From Bifidobacterium breve (lineage in GTDB: Bacteria > Actinomycetota > Thermoleophilia > Solirubrobacterales > Solirubrobacteraceae): a stretch of 64,000 bases of DNA. Numbering within the stretch: the stretch's first letter is position 1; each line of letters opens with the position of its first letter. The position numbers and the translations under genes are program-made. Shown here one piece after another: positions 16,929 to 24,553 of this stretch. The stretch is taken from NCBI GenBank assembly GCA_945889475.1, contig CAMDBT010000003.1, forward strand, positions 41,690 to 105,689, in the 5' to 3' direction. The notes beneath the pieces were generated by a model. The model ran no database searches, was not told the origin of the DNA, and saw only the letters and a list, made by a program, of their open reading frames with translations.

Positions 16929-17789
16929 CTAAGCGCGCTGCTTCAGGCCGCGCTCGCGCAGCGCGACAGCTTCGGCGATCTGCCTCTTTGTCGGGCCCTT
17001 CTTGTCGGGGCCGGGGGTTTCGAGCACGCATGGAAGCGCTGCGAATCGCGGCTCGGAGAGGAAGACAGCGCAGCCGTCAGCGCCGAGCTCGCCCGCGCCG
17101 AGGTCGGCGTGGCGGTCTCGGTTGGAACCGATTTCCATCACCGAGTCGTTGCAGTGCAGCGATCCGATCCGCCCTTCACCGGTCGCCGCGACGCATTCGT
17201 CGATTGCCGCCGACAAGGAGTCGACGCTACGAATCTCGATACCGGAGGCGAGCATGTGGCAGGAATCAAGGCAGATTCCGAGCCTCTCGTCGCCGCCGGC
17301 GCTCTCGATCAAGGCGCCAAGCTGATCGAACGAGCGGCCGAGCGTGCCGCCTGCACCGGCCGTGTTTTCAAGGTGCAGCGCGCAGCCTTCGCTTTCAGCG
17401 AGCGCCTCGGCGATCGTCGCGCCGGCGCGTTCGATCGCCTGCCCAACGTCGCCGTCCTTGGCGGAGCCGGGATGGAGTACGACTGCGGTAGCGCCGAGCG
17501 CCTCTCCCGCGTTCAGTGAAGCGGTGAGCGAGGCCAACGTCTTGGCGCGGATCTCTGGATCCTCACTGGCCGCGTTCAGCAGGTAGACGGCGTGGATCAG
17601 TAGTGAGTCGACTTGGCTGGCGGCCATTGCCGCGCGAAACTCTTCGATCTGCTGGTCGCTGTAGATCGTCGGCTTCCACGCGCGCGGGTTCTGATTGAAG
17701 ATCTGGATTGAGCGCGCGCCGAGCTCCTCGCCGCGGCCGACCGCCTTCGCCGGGCCGCCGGCGGGGGAGACGTGTGCGCCGATCAGCAC
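16929..17789 (-). CDS. nfo: Deoxyribonuclease IV (AP endonuclease, EndoIV family)
   Basis: Cleaves DNA 5' of abasic sites in base-excision repair, using a trinuclear zinc centre in a TIM barrel. The 286-residue protein begins MLIGAHVSPAGGPAKAV. Family motifs carrying metal ligands are LLIHAVYLLNAAS, VLHPGSAKDG, ALHLENTAGAGGTLG, GICLDSCHMLASG, SLHCNDSVMEIGSNRDRHAD and VLETPG. All ligand positions look intact. The start is GTG. It is convergent with dnaE and divergent from gltX. Confidence 0.95.
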   Translation of the reverse strand: MLIGAHVSPAGGPAKAVGRGEELGARSIQIFNQNPRAWKPTIYSDQQIEEFRAAMAASQVDSLLIHAVYLLNAASEDPEIRAKTLASLTASLNAGEALGATAVVLHPGSAKDGDVGQAIERAGATIAEALAESEGCALHLENTAGAGGTLGRSFDQLGALIESAGGDERLGICLDSCHMLASGIEIRSVDSLSAAIDECVAATGEGRIGSLHCNDSVMEIGSNRDRHADLGAGELGADGCAVFLSEPRFAALPCVLETPGPDKKGPTKRQIAEAVALRERGLKQRA

Positions 17790-17821
17790 GTTGCCGCGCA
17801 GCTGTTAGGAGCGTCCATCAC

Positions 17822-17827
17822 TAGATT
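17822..17827 (+). promoter_or_regulatory. -10-like element upstream of gltX
   Basis: TAGATT ends nine bases before the gltX ATG, in the 47-bp nfo/gltX divergent gap. No Shine-Dalgarno is present. Confidence 0.45.
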
Positions 17828-17836
17828 CCTATCGCT

Positions 17837-19156
17837 ATGCGCGTTCGCTTTGCTCCCAGCCCCACCGGTCAGCTACACATCGGCGGTGCCCGAACCGCGC
17901 TCTACAACTGGCTTGCGGCCCGCCATGGCGGCGGAACATTCATTCTGCGGATCGAAGACACCGACCGCGAACGCTCGGCGCCTGAGAACACTGCGCAGAT
18001 TCTCGAAGCGCTCGTTTGGCTTGGTCTCGACTGGGATGAAGGACCGTTCTTTCAGGCCGACAACGAGCCGCGCCATCGCGCCGTAGTTGAGCAGCTGCTC
18101 GCCGACGGGCGTGCCTACCGCACCAGTGCCAGCGCTGACGACGTTCGCGCCTGGAAGGACGAATACGGCGACGACCGTGGTTTCCGTGGCACGGCCGAGG
18201 ATCACGGTGCCGTGCGCCTGCGGGTTCCAGACGAAGGCGAGACGATCATCGACGACCTAATCCGCGGAACGACCGCGTTCCGCAACGTCCACCTCGACGA
18301 CCCGGTGATCGCGCGCGCCGACGGTAGCCCGCTCTACAACCTCGCCGTCGCTGTCGACGACCTCGATGCGGGCATCACCGACGTGATCCGCGGCGTTGAC
18401 CACCTCTCGAATACGCAGAAGCAGGTGCTCGTGCTCGAAGCGATGGGCGAAAAGCCGCCGCGCTACGCGCACCTCTCGCTGCTCCATGGCCCTGATGGCA
18501 AGAAGCTTTCAAAGCGCCACGGCGCGGAGTCGGTGCAGGATCTTCGCGACAAGGGATATCTGCCCGAAGCGGTCAGGAACTACTTGGCGCTGCTCGGCTG
18601 GGGCGACGCCGACGACGAGACGCTGATTCCGACCGACGAGCTGGTGAGGCGGTTTGAGTTCTCGACCGTGACGCAGGCGCCAGCGCAGTTCGATGAGGCG
18701 AAGCTGCGATGGATCAACGGCCGTTATCTGCACCAGCTCAGCCACGAGGAGCTTACGGCGCGGGTCGAAGCCTTCGTTGGCCGTGAAGGGCTCGGTCCGG
18801 CTGTTGCCATCGCCGGCGAGAAGATCCAAACCTTGGCCGAGTTTTGGCCTCTCTGCGGCTTTATTTGGGACGGCCCGGCCAATGATCCGAAGGCGCGAGA
18901 GAAGTGGCTTGGCGCGGCGAACGCACCAGCGCTGCTAGCAGCGCGTGAAGTACTCGGCGCGCTCGATCGTTGGGCGACCGAGGCAATTGAGGGGGCGCTA
19001 CGAGGCGTCGTCGAGGCTCAAGGCGTAAAGCCGAACGATGTCTTCCAGCCGGTCCGTGTAGCTCTGGCCGGTACAACCGTGTCGCCAGGAATCTTCGAGA
19101 CGCTCGAGCTGCTCGGTCGTGACGAGTCGCTCAAACGGCTCGACGGCGCGATCTGA
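17837..19156 (+). CDS. gltX: Glutamate--tRNA ligase
   Basis: A class I aminoacyl-tRNA synthetase, 439 residues. The HIGH motif appears as SPTGQLHIGGARTALYNW (8-25), and the KMSKS equivalent is KKLSKRHG with KLSKR at 223-227. LYNLAVAVDDLDAGITDVIRG is typical of bacterial GluRS. The C-terminal anticodon-binding part is slightly short but complete. Because gatCAB is also in the window and no glnS is seen, the enzyme is probably non-discriminating, charging both tRNA-Glu and tRNA-Gln. That is inference. Its 3' end overlaps the convergent VanZ-like gene by 26 bp. Confidence 0.94.
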   Translation: MRVRFAPSPTGQLHIGGARTALYNWLAARHGGGTFILRIEDTDRERSAPENTAQILEALVWLGLDWDEGPFFQADNEPRHRAVVEQLLADGRAYRTSASADDVRAWKDEYGDDRGFRGTAEDHGAVRLRVPDEGETIIDDLIRGTTAFRNVHLDDPVIARADGSPLYNLAVAVDDLDAGITDVIRGVDHLSNTQKQVLVLEAMGEKPPRYAHLSLLHGPDGKKLSKRHGAESVQDLRDKGYLPEAVRNYLALLGWGDADDETLIPTDELVRRFEFSTVTQAPAQFDEAKLRWINGRYLHQLSHEELTARVEAFVGREGLGPAVAIAGEKIQTLAEFWPLCGFIWDGPANDPKAREKWLGAANAPALLAAREVLGALDRWATEAIEGALRGVVEAQGVKPNDVFQPVRVALAGTTVSPGIFETLELLGRDESLKRLDGAI

Positions 19157-19493
19157 TTAGCAGATAGGCGATCAGTACGCCGCTGCAGTCGATCAGCACA
19201 TCGACCGGGCTGCCGTGGCGGCCCGTTACGGTGAGCTGGTGGAACTCGTCGCTGATCGCCCAAGTGATCGTGACTAGCGCCGCCATCGCCGGCCAGCGCC
19301 AGTCGAAAGCACGCCACCAGAGTCCAAACAGCAGCCCGTATTCGGCGGCGTGAACGATCTTGCGGCCGATCAGGTCGATTGCTCCAAGTCCCGAGTTGAG
19401 GTCAGGCTGCGCACTCAGCAGATAGATCAGTCCCATCAACACAAGCGGTGGGCCGAAGCGCGAGAGGTAGCTCGTGGCTTTCGCTGTCGTCAT
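19131..19493 (-). CDS. VanZ-like membrane protein
   Basis: A 120-residue protein with three to four hydrophobic segments and the VanZ-family pattern: an N-terminal span (PPLVLMGLIYLLSAQP), KIVHAAEYGLLFGLWWRA, then DEFHQLTVTGRHGSPVDVLID and a last span. VanZ of enterococci gives low teicoplanin resistance. Most chromosomal homologues have unknown function, so no resistance role is claimed. ATG at 19493 is preferred over TTG at 19496, since TACCCT on the minus strand (19508-19503) ends nine bases before it. It is divergent from the Rrf2 gene and overlaps gltX tail to tail. Confidence 0.75.
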   Translation of the reverse strand: MTTAKATSYLSRFGPPLVLMGLIYLLSAQPDLNSGLGAIDLIGRKIVHAAEYGLLFGLWWRAFDWRWPAMAALVTITWAISDEFHQLTVTGRHGSPVDVLIDCSGVLIAYLLIRSRRRAV

Positions 19494-19502
19494 CAATCTG
19501 GC

Positions 19503-19508
19503 AGGGTA
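19503..19508 (-). promoter_or_regulatory. -10-like element for the VanZ-like gene
   Basis: On the minus strand TACCCT ends nine bases before the ATG at 19493. The same bases (AGGGTA on the plus strand) form the only Shine-Dalgarno-like purine run before the divergent Rrf2 GTG. Confidence 0.4.
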
Positions 19509-19513
19509 GGGGG

Positions 19514-19903
19514 GTGAACTCGATTACAACCAAGTCCCCTTACGCGGTTGCCGCCTTGACCGAGCTTGCGAGAACGCCCGACCAGCCGATCTCGGTCGGT
19601 GAGATTGCGCGCCGCCGCGAGATCCCCGCCCAGTTTTTGGAGCAGCTCGTTGCAACGCTCCGCCGCGGCGGCGTGCTCCGGTCCCAGCGCGGCGTCAAGG
19701 GAGGCTATTCGCTCGCTCGCGCCGCCGATCAGATAACCGTGCTTGAAGTCGTCGAGCTTCTCGATGGCCCGCTTCAAAGCGAAGGCGACGACGTATTCGC
19801 CGAGTCCGCAGCTGCCGCCCGTACGGTCCTGGCCGCAACGACAGTCGCCGATTGCCTAGCGCGCGAACAAGCTGCCGCCGGCGGCCCGATGTATTACATC
19901 TGA
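19514..19903 (+). CDS. Rrf2-family transcriptional regulator (CymR-like, no Fe-S cysteines)
   Basis: A 129-residue winged-helix repressor of the Rrf2 family. The N-terminal helix-turn-helix is visible in YAVAALTELA, then ISVGEIARRREIPAQFLEQLVATLRRGGVL, with the wing SQRGVKGGYSLAR and the dimerisation segment ITVLEVVELLDG. IscR and NsrR have three clustered cysteines for an iron-sulfur cluster. This protein has only one Cys, in VADCLAREQ, so it is of the cluster-free CymR type. CymR in Bacillus controls cysteine genes with CysK, and here cysK and cysE lie just downstream. The GTG start is preceded by AGGGTAGGGG. Confidence 0.8.
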   Translation: MNSITTKSPYAVAALTELARTPDQPISVGEIARRREIPAQFLEQLVATLRRGGVLRSQRGVKGGYSLARAADQITVLEVVELLDGPLQSEGDDVFAESAAAARTVLAATTVADCLAREQAAAGGPMYYI

Positions 19904-19905
19904 AG

Positions 19906-20466
19906 ATGGAGCGGGTTTCGTTTTCCTCCATGGAAGACGGGACGAAGGCCGACTTTGAGTTGCTCGAACGGGCCGAGCGCGAATACCTCCGCGATCTCCC
20001 GGCGCGCCTATTGGCGACGCTCGAAGGACTGAAGAATTCGTTCGCTGGCTATCAGGTCAGCCGCTATCAGCATTCGCTCCAATCGGCGACGCGCGCTAAG
20101 CGGGACGGCCGCAGCGAGGAGTATGTCGCGGCCGCGCTACTGCACGACATTGGCGACGAGCTGGCGCCCTACACGCACGGCGAGATGGTCGCCGCGATCA
20201 TGCGCCCGTACATCGCTCCGGAGATCTGCTGGATCGTCGAACACCATGGCATCTTCCAGCAGTTCCATTACGGCGCTGTAACCGGCGACGACCCTGACGC
20301 AAGAGAGCGCTACCGCGAACATCCGTCGTTCGACGCCTGCGCAGAGTTTTGCGCGCTCTACGACCAAAACTGCTTCGACCCAGCCTTCGAGTCGCTCCCG
20401 ATCGGCGAGTTCGCGCCGCTCGTGCGGCGAGTCTTCTCCGAGCCGCGCTACCTCAGCGCTGGCTGA
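19906..20466 (+). CDS. HD-domain protein resembling di-iron oxygenase-type (PhnZ-like) HD enzymes
   Basis: A 186-residue HD-superfamily protein. The ligand pattern, numbered from ATG 19906, is His56 (YQHSLQSATRA), His80-Asp81 (ALLHDIGDE), His91 (YTHGEM), His114 (EHHGIFQQ) and Asp153 (LYDQNCFDP). A tyrosine lies shortly before the first His (GYQVSRYQH). This arrangement and small size match the PhnZ/TmpB-like mixed-valence di-iron oxygenases more than nucleotide hydrolases, but that is inference and the substrate is unknown. The ATG follows the Rrf2 stop by two bases; ATG at 19930 is an alternative. Its neighbours are an Rrf2 regulator and cysK. Confidence 0.7.
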   Translation: MERVSFSSMEDGTKADFELLERAEREYLRDLPARLLATLEGLKNSFAGYQVSRYQHSLQSATRAKRDGRSEEYVAAALLHDIGDELAPYTHGEMVAAIMRPYIAPEICWIVEHHGIFQQFHYGAVTGDDPDARERYREHPSFDACAEFCALYDQNCFDPAFESLPIGEFAPLVRRVFSEPRYLSAG

Positions 20467-20514
20467 TTTTCGCTGCGGCCGGTTATTAGACCGCCAGGTT
20501 CCGCGCGATCGGAT

Positions 20515-20563
20515 CGCCGAGCGCGCTTTAGCGACTTCCAAGTTTTGTAGAAGGCGCTCGGCG
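20515..20563. repeat. 10-bp perfect inverted repeat just upstream of the cysK promoter
   Basis: CGCCGAGCGC (20515-20524) and GCGCTCGGCG (20554-20563) are perfect inverted copies separated by 29 bases. They end seven bases before the cysK -10-like TAGACT. There is no T-run, so it is not an intrinsic terminator. An operator for the nearby Rrf2 regulator is one explanation. Confidence 0.45.
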
Positions 20564-20569
20564 CGCCGT

Positions 20570-20575
20570 TAGACT
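20570..20575 (+). promoter_or_regulatory. Leaderless-type -10 element of cysK
   Basis: TAGACT ends six bases before the cysK ATG. TTGTAG at 20545-20550 is a possible -35 at 19-bp spacing. No Shine-Dalgarno is present. Confidence 0.6.
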
Positions 20576-20581
20576 TCCGCA

Positions 20582-21523
20582 ATGGGATCAATTCCGATCA
20601 ACATTGCGGAGCTTGTCGGTAAGACGCCGCTCGTAGAGATGACAGCGCTGCTTGGCGACGGCGCAGCAGCGGACGTGCGGCTGTTCGCGAAGCTTGAAGC
20701 GTTCAACCCAGGTGGCTCGGTGAAGGACCGCATCGGCGTTGCGATGATCGACGCCGCTGAGCGTGACGGCCTGATTGAGCCAGGCAAGACAACGATCGTT
20801 GAAGCGACCTCCGGCAACACTGGGATTGCGCTGGCATTCGTCTGCGCCGCAAAGGGCTACGAGCTGCAGGTCTTTCTGCCGCAAGGGATGAGTCGCGAGC
20901 GTGAGGCGCTGCTGCGAATGTACGGGGCGAAGGTCGAGGTAGTGGAATCGACGGGCGGGATGGCCGAGGTCGTCGAGGCGGCGAGAGCGATGGCGTTCGA
21001 TAACGACGCGTACCTGCCCGATCAGTTCTCTAACCCTGCAAACCCAGAGGCGCACCGGCTGACGACCGGCCCGGAGCTGCTCGAAGCGCTCGATAACAAG
21101 ATCGACATTTTCGTTGCCGGCGTCGGAACCGGCGGGACAATCACCGGCGCTGGCGAGGCGATCAAGGCCGTCAACCCGAAGGCCAAAGTGGTCGCGGTTG
21201 AGCCGCAGAGGTCGGCTGTACTCTCTGGCGGTCGAGCTGGGGTTCACCGAATCCAAGGCATTGGGGCGGGCTTTGTGCCCGCGGTGCTCAACCGCGAGTT
21301 GATCGACGATGTGATCGCCGTTTCGGACGAGACAGCGATCGCAACGGCGCGCGCGGCGGCCGCTGAGTGCGGCGTCCTCGCAGGGCTTTCTTGTGGCGCG
21401 GCGCTAGCAGCAGCAATCGAGATTGCTGCCCGTCCGGAGTCGAGAGGCGCTCGGATTGCTGTTGTCTTGCCGGATTCCGGCGAGCGCTACATCTCGGCGC
21501 CATATTTCGCGCCGAGCGCTTGA
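20582..21523 (+). CDS. cysK: Cysteine synthase A (O-acetylserine sulfhydrylase)
   Basis: A PLP-dependent fold-type II enzyme making cysteine from O-acetylserine and sulfide. The PLP lysine is Lys48 in NPGGSVKDRIG. The substrate loop TSGNTG spans residues 76-81, and GTGGTITGAG is the PLP phosphate-binding glycine loop. The C-terminal VLPDSGERYIS is diagnostic of CysK. The 313-residue length is normal. cysE follows 23 bp later, so the two cysteine-forming steps are adjacent and may form the cysteine synthase complex. Confidence 0.96.
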   Translation: MGSIPINIAELVGKTPLVEMTALLGDGAAADVRLFAKLEAFNPGGSVKDRIGVAMIDAAERDGLIEPGKTTIVEATSGNTGIALAFVCAAKGYELQVFLPQGMSREREALLRMYGAKVEVVESTGGMAEVVEAARAMAFDNDAYLPDQFSNPANPEAHRLTTGPELLEALDNKIDIFVAGVGTGGTITGAGEAIKAVNPKAKVVAVEPQRSAVLSGGRAGVHRIQGIGAGFVPAVLNRELIDDVIAVSDETAIATARAAAAECGVLAGLSCGAALAAAIEIAARPESRGARIAVVLPDSGERYISAPYFAPSA

Positions 21524-21534
21524 CTCGCGGCCGC

Positions 21535-21540
21535 TAGGCT
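21535..21540 (+). promoter_or_regulatory. Leaderless-type -10 element of cysE
   Basis: TAGGCT ends six bases before the cysE GTG, in the short cysK-cysE gap. No Shine-Dalgarno is present. Confidence 0.5.
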
Positions 21541-21546
21541 TGACCG

Positions 21547-22284
21547 GTGTTTGGTCTTTCAACATTGGCTCGCGTGGCGACAGAGCTGCGCCTCGACATC
21601 GCCGCCGCCCACCAGCGCGACCCGGCCGCCCGCGGCGTCTCCTCGCTTGAGATCCTGAGCTCTTGGCCCGGCGTACACGCCGTCGTAAGCCACCGGGTGG
21701 CTCACGTCCTATTTGAGGCCGGCATCCCGCTCGCGCCACGATCAATCGCTTACTTCAGCCGCGCCGTAACCGGTGTTGAGATTCACCCGGCGGCAAAGAT
21801 TGGCAAGGGCCTGCTGATCGATCATGGCTCTGGGGTTGTGATCGGCGAGACGGCCGAGATTGGCGACGACGTCACTATTTATCAAGGCGTGACGCTCGGC
21901 GGCACAGGCTTTGCGACAGGCAAGCGGCACCCGACGCTCGGTGATGAGGTCACGGTCGGCTCCGGAGCCAGATTGCTAGGGCCGATCGCAGTCGGGCGCG
22001 GAGCAAAGATTGGCGCCAACAGCGTGGTGATTGCGGATGTTCCCGCCGACGCGACCGTCGTCGGCAACCCCGGCCACGTGGTTCGCGTTGACGGTCGCAA
22101 GGCGGTCGGTCCCGACGCCGATTGGATTCACCTGCCCGACCCTGTAGCTGAGGCGATTAAGCGACTCTCGGAGCGGATCGAATCGCTCGACGCGCGCGTC
22201 GCTGAGCTGAGCGGCAGCGAGAGCGAAGCGGCCCCTGTCAGGCCGCTGCGCTCGGTCCGCGGGCGAAACCCGGCGGGCGGGTAA
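21547..22284 (+). CDS. cysE: Serine O-acetyltransferase
   Basis: Acetylates serine with acetyl-CoA, feeding CysK. After an N-terminal helical region (SSLEILSSWPGVHAVVSHRVAH), the left-handed beta-helix of hexapeptide repeats runs about residues 78-180. Catalytic histidine motifs are LLIDHGSGVVIGET and GGTGFATGKRHPTLGDEVTVG. The core matches the short (EpsC/SrpH-like) class. About 60 extra C-terminal residues are helical, then basic (RPLRSVRGRNPAGG). The usual C-terminal isoleucine that docks into CysK is absent, so complex formation is uncertain. The start is GTG, positioned by the TAGGCT element. Confidence 0.93.
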   Translation: MFGLSTLARVATELRLDIAAAHQRDPAARGVSSLEILSSWPGVHAVVSHRVAHVLFEAGIPLAPRSIAYFSRAVTGVEIHPAAKIGKGLLIDHGSGVVIGETAEIGDDVTIYQGVTLGGTGFATGKRHPTLGDEVTVGSGARLLGPIAVGRGAKIGANSVVIADVPADATVVGNPGHVVRVDGRKAVGPDADWIHLPDPVAEAIKRLSERIESLDARVAELSGSESEAAPVRPLRSVRGRNPAGG

Positions 22285-22321
22285 TCGGCGATCGCAGAAG
22301 AGCCGCCGCCGCCTGCGCGCT

Positions 22322-22327
22322 TATCCT
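22322..22327 (+). promoter_or_regulatory. Leaderless-type -10 element of the UvrD/PcrA helicase gene
   Basis: TATCCT ends eight bases before ATG 22336 (five before GTG 22333), which favours the ATG. Confidence 0.45.
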
Positions 22328-22335
22328 CGGTTGTG

Positions 22336-24540
22336 ATGCCCGTGTACCCGACAGCCAGCCGAATTGAGCAGTTGCTAGAGGGTCTCAACGACCCTCAGCG
22401 AGAGGCCGTTACCCATGACGGAGGCCCGTTGTTGGTGCTCGCCGGTGCCGGTTCCGGCAAGACGCGCGTGCTGACCCACCGGCTGGCATGGCTGGTCGAA
22501 ACAGGCCGCGCCAGCGCCGGCGAGATCCTCGCGATTACATTTACGAACAAGGCGGCCGAGGTGATGCGCGGCCGAGTTGAACAGCTGCTCGGCCACTCGA
22601 CCCGCGGTATGTGGGTGATGACCTTCCACTCCGCCTGCGCCCGAATCCTGCGGGTCGAGGCGGAACGGATCGGCTACACGCGCGGCTACACAATCTACGA
22701 TCAGGCAGACAGTCGACGACTGATCAAACAGTGCCTCGAAGAGCTCGGTGTCGACCCGAAGCGATTTTCCCCAGCTGCGATGCAGCGCCGGATCTCGGAC
22801 GCCAAGAACCGCTTGCGTGGTCCGGCCGAATACAGCGAGATGGTTGGCGACCACTTCGAGCGGACAGTCGCCGAGGTCTACGAGCTCTACGAGAAGTCGC
22901 TGCTGAGGATGAATGCGATGGATTTCGACGACCTGATCGGCCGAACGGTGACGCTATTTGAAGGCTTCCCGGAGGTGCGGGAGCGCTACGGCAAGAGCTT
23001 TCGCTACGTGCTCGTTGATGAGTACCAGGACACCAACCACGCTCAGTATCGGCTGCTGCAGCTGCTCGTCGCGGAGCATCGCAAGATCGCGGTCGTCGGT
23101 GATGACGCGCAGTCGGTCTACGGCTTCCGCGGCGCCGATATTCGAAACATTCTCGATTTCAACGACGACTTCCCGGACGCAACTGTGATCAGGCTGGAAC
23201 AAAATTACCGCTCAACACAGACCGTGCTCGACGCTGCCAACGCGATCATCTCGAACAACCGCGACCAGATGCCGAAGACGCTCTGGACCGATCTCGGCGA
23301 AGGCGATCCAATCGTGCTGCGAACTCTCGACGACGAACATTCAGAGGCGCGGTACGTAGCCGGCGAGATCGAGCGTCTAGTCGACGAAGGGAAGTCAAAC
23401 TCGGAGATCGCCGTCTTCTACCGGATGAACTCGCAGTCGCGCGTGCTCGAGGACACGCTCGTGCGCCGTGAGATCGCATACCAGGTCGTTGGAGGAACCA
23501 AGTTCTATGACCGCGCCGAAGTGAAGGACGCAATTGCCTATCTGACGCTGCTGATCAACGGGCAGGACGCGGTCAGCTTTCAGCGCGTCGCCAACACGCC
23601 GCGCCGCGGGCTCGGCCAGACCTCGCTTTCCCGCGTTCTCACGCACGCTCAAACAACCGGCTTGAGCATCTGGGAGGCCGCCGCCGATCCGGCCGCTGTA
23701 CCCGGCCTCGGGGCGGCTGCGATCAAGGCGCTCAGTCGCTTCATGGAGACGATGGAAGGGTTGCGACAGCGCCACCAGCAGGGCGTGCCGGTCGGCGATC
23801 TACTCGACGCCGTAATCCATGAGAGCGGTTACGTTGAATGGCTCGAGAATGAGCGCACAATCGAAGCTGCAGGGCGGCTTGAGAACCTTGAAGAGTTGGT
23901 CGAGGTGGCGCGCGAGTTTGATGCGGGCGCGGACGCTGAGGGGGACAGGCTCGATCTTTTCCTGCAGCAGGTGTCACTCGTTGCCGACGCCGACAGCCGC
24001 CAGGACGACGAGTCGCTCGTCACATTGATGACGCTCCACAACGCGAAGGGGCTTGAGTACCCAGTGGTCTTCATTATCGGCTGCGAGGACGGCCTCTTCC
24101 CACACTCGCGCTCAATCGACGAGGGCACGCTGGAAGAGGAACGGAGGCTCTGTTACGTCGGGATCACAAGGGCGATGCGCAACCTGACGCTGACAAACGC
24201 TCGCCAACGAAATGTGTTCGGCGCCCAAACCAGCGGCGTCCCGAGCCGCTTCTTGGGGGAGCTTCCGAGCGGACTTCTCGACCAGGAGGATCAGCAGTAC
24301 TCAGCTCCGATTGGGCGCCGGCCGCGTCTCCGCTCGTGGGACTCGGCAGCAGCAAGCGCGCACGAGGCACCGCCGTTGGCGATGGCCAACTTCGGCGTCG
24401 GAGATGACGTTGTTCACGCCGCTTTCGGCGACGGCGTCGTGATTGGCGTCGAACCCGGAGGAATCCTGATCGTCCGCTTCGCTGGCAGCGGCGACGAGCG
24501 AAAGCTGATCGCCCAGTACGCACCGATCCGCGCGCGCTAG
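22336..24540 (+). CDS. pcrA: UvrD/PcrA-type ATP-dependent DNA helicase
   Basis: A superfamily 1A 3'-5' helicase acting in repair and in clearing transcription complexes, 734 residues. Motifs in order: the Q motif GLNDPQREAV; Walker A AGAGSGKTR (about 36-44); Ia ITFTNKAAEVM; Walker B VDEYQDTN (Asp228-Glu229); motif III VVGDDAQSVYGFRGAD; motif IV LEQNYRS; motif V LMTLHNAKGLEYPVV; and motif VI RLCYVGITRAM. The C-terminal Tudor-like segment (FGVGDDVVHAAFGDGVVIGV) is the RNA polymerase-interaction domain typical of PcrA/UvrD. GTG at 22333 is an equivalent start. Confidence 0.95.
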   Translation: MPVYPTASRIEQLLEGLNDPQREAVTHDGGPLLVLAGAGSGKTRVLTHRLAWLVETGRASAGEILAITFTNKAAEVMRGRVEQLLGHSTRGMWVMTFHSACARILRVEAERIGYTRGYTIYDQADSRRLIKQCLEELGVDPKRFSPAAMQRRISDAKNRLRGPAEYSEMVGDHFERTVAEVYELYEKSLLRMNAMDFDDLIGRTVTLFEGFPEVRERYGKSFRYVLVDEYQDTNHAQYRLLQLLVAEHRKIAVVGDDAQSVYGFRGADIRNILDFNDDFPDATVIRLEQNYRSTQTVLDAANAIISNNRDQMPKTLWTDLGEGDPIVLRTLDDEHSEARYVAGEIERLVDEGKSNSEIAVFYRMNSQSRVLEDTLVRREIAYQVVGGTKFYDRAEVKDAIAYLTLLINGQDAVSFQRVANTPRRGLGQTSLSRVLTHAQTTGLSIWEAAADPAAVPGLGAAAIKALSRFMETMEGLRQRHQQGVPVGDLLDAVIHESGYVEWLENERTIEAAGRLENLEELVEVAREFDAGADAEGDRLDLFLQQVSLVADADSRQDDESLVTLMTLHNAKGLEYPVVFIIGCEDGLFPHSRSIDEGTLEEERRLCYVGITRAMRNLTLTNARQRNVFGAQTSGVPSRFLGELPSGLLDQEDQQYSAPIGRRPRLRSWDSAAASAHEAPPLAMANFGVGDDVVHAAFGDGVVIGVEPGGILIVRFAGSGDERKLIAQYAPIRAR

Positions 24541-24553
24541 TAAGAATTGACAG

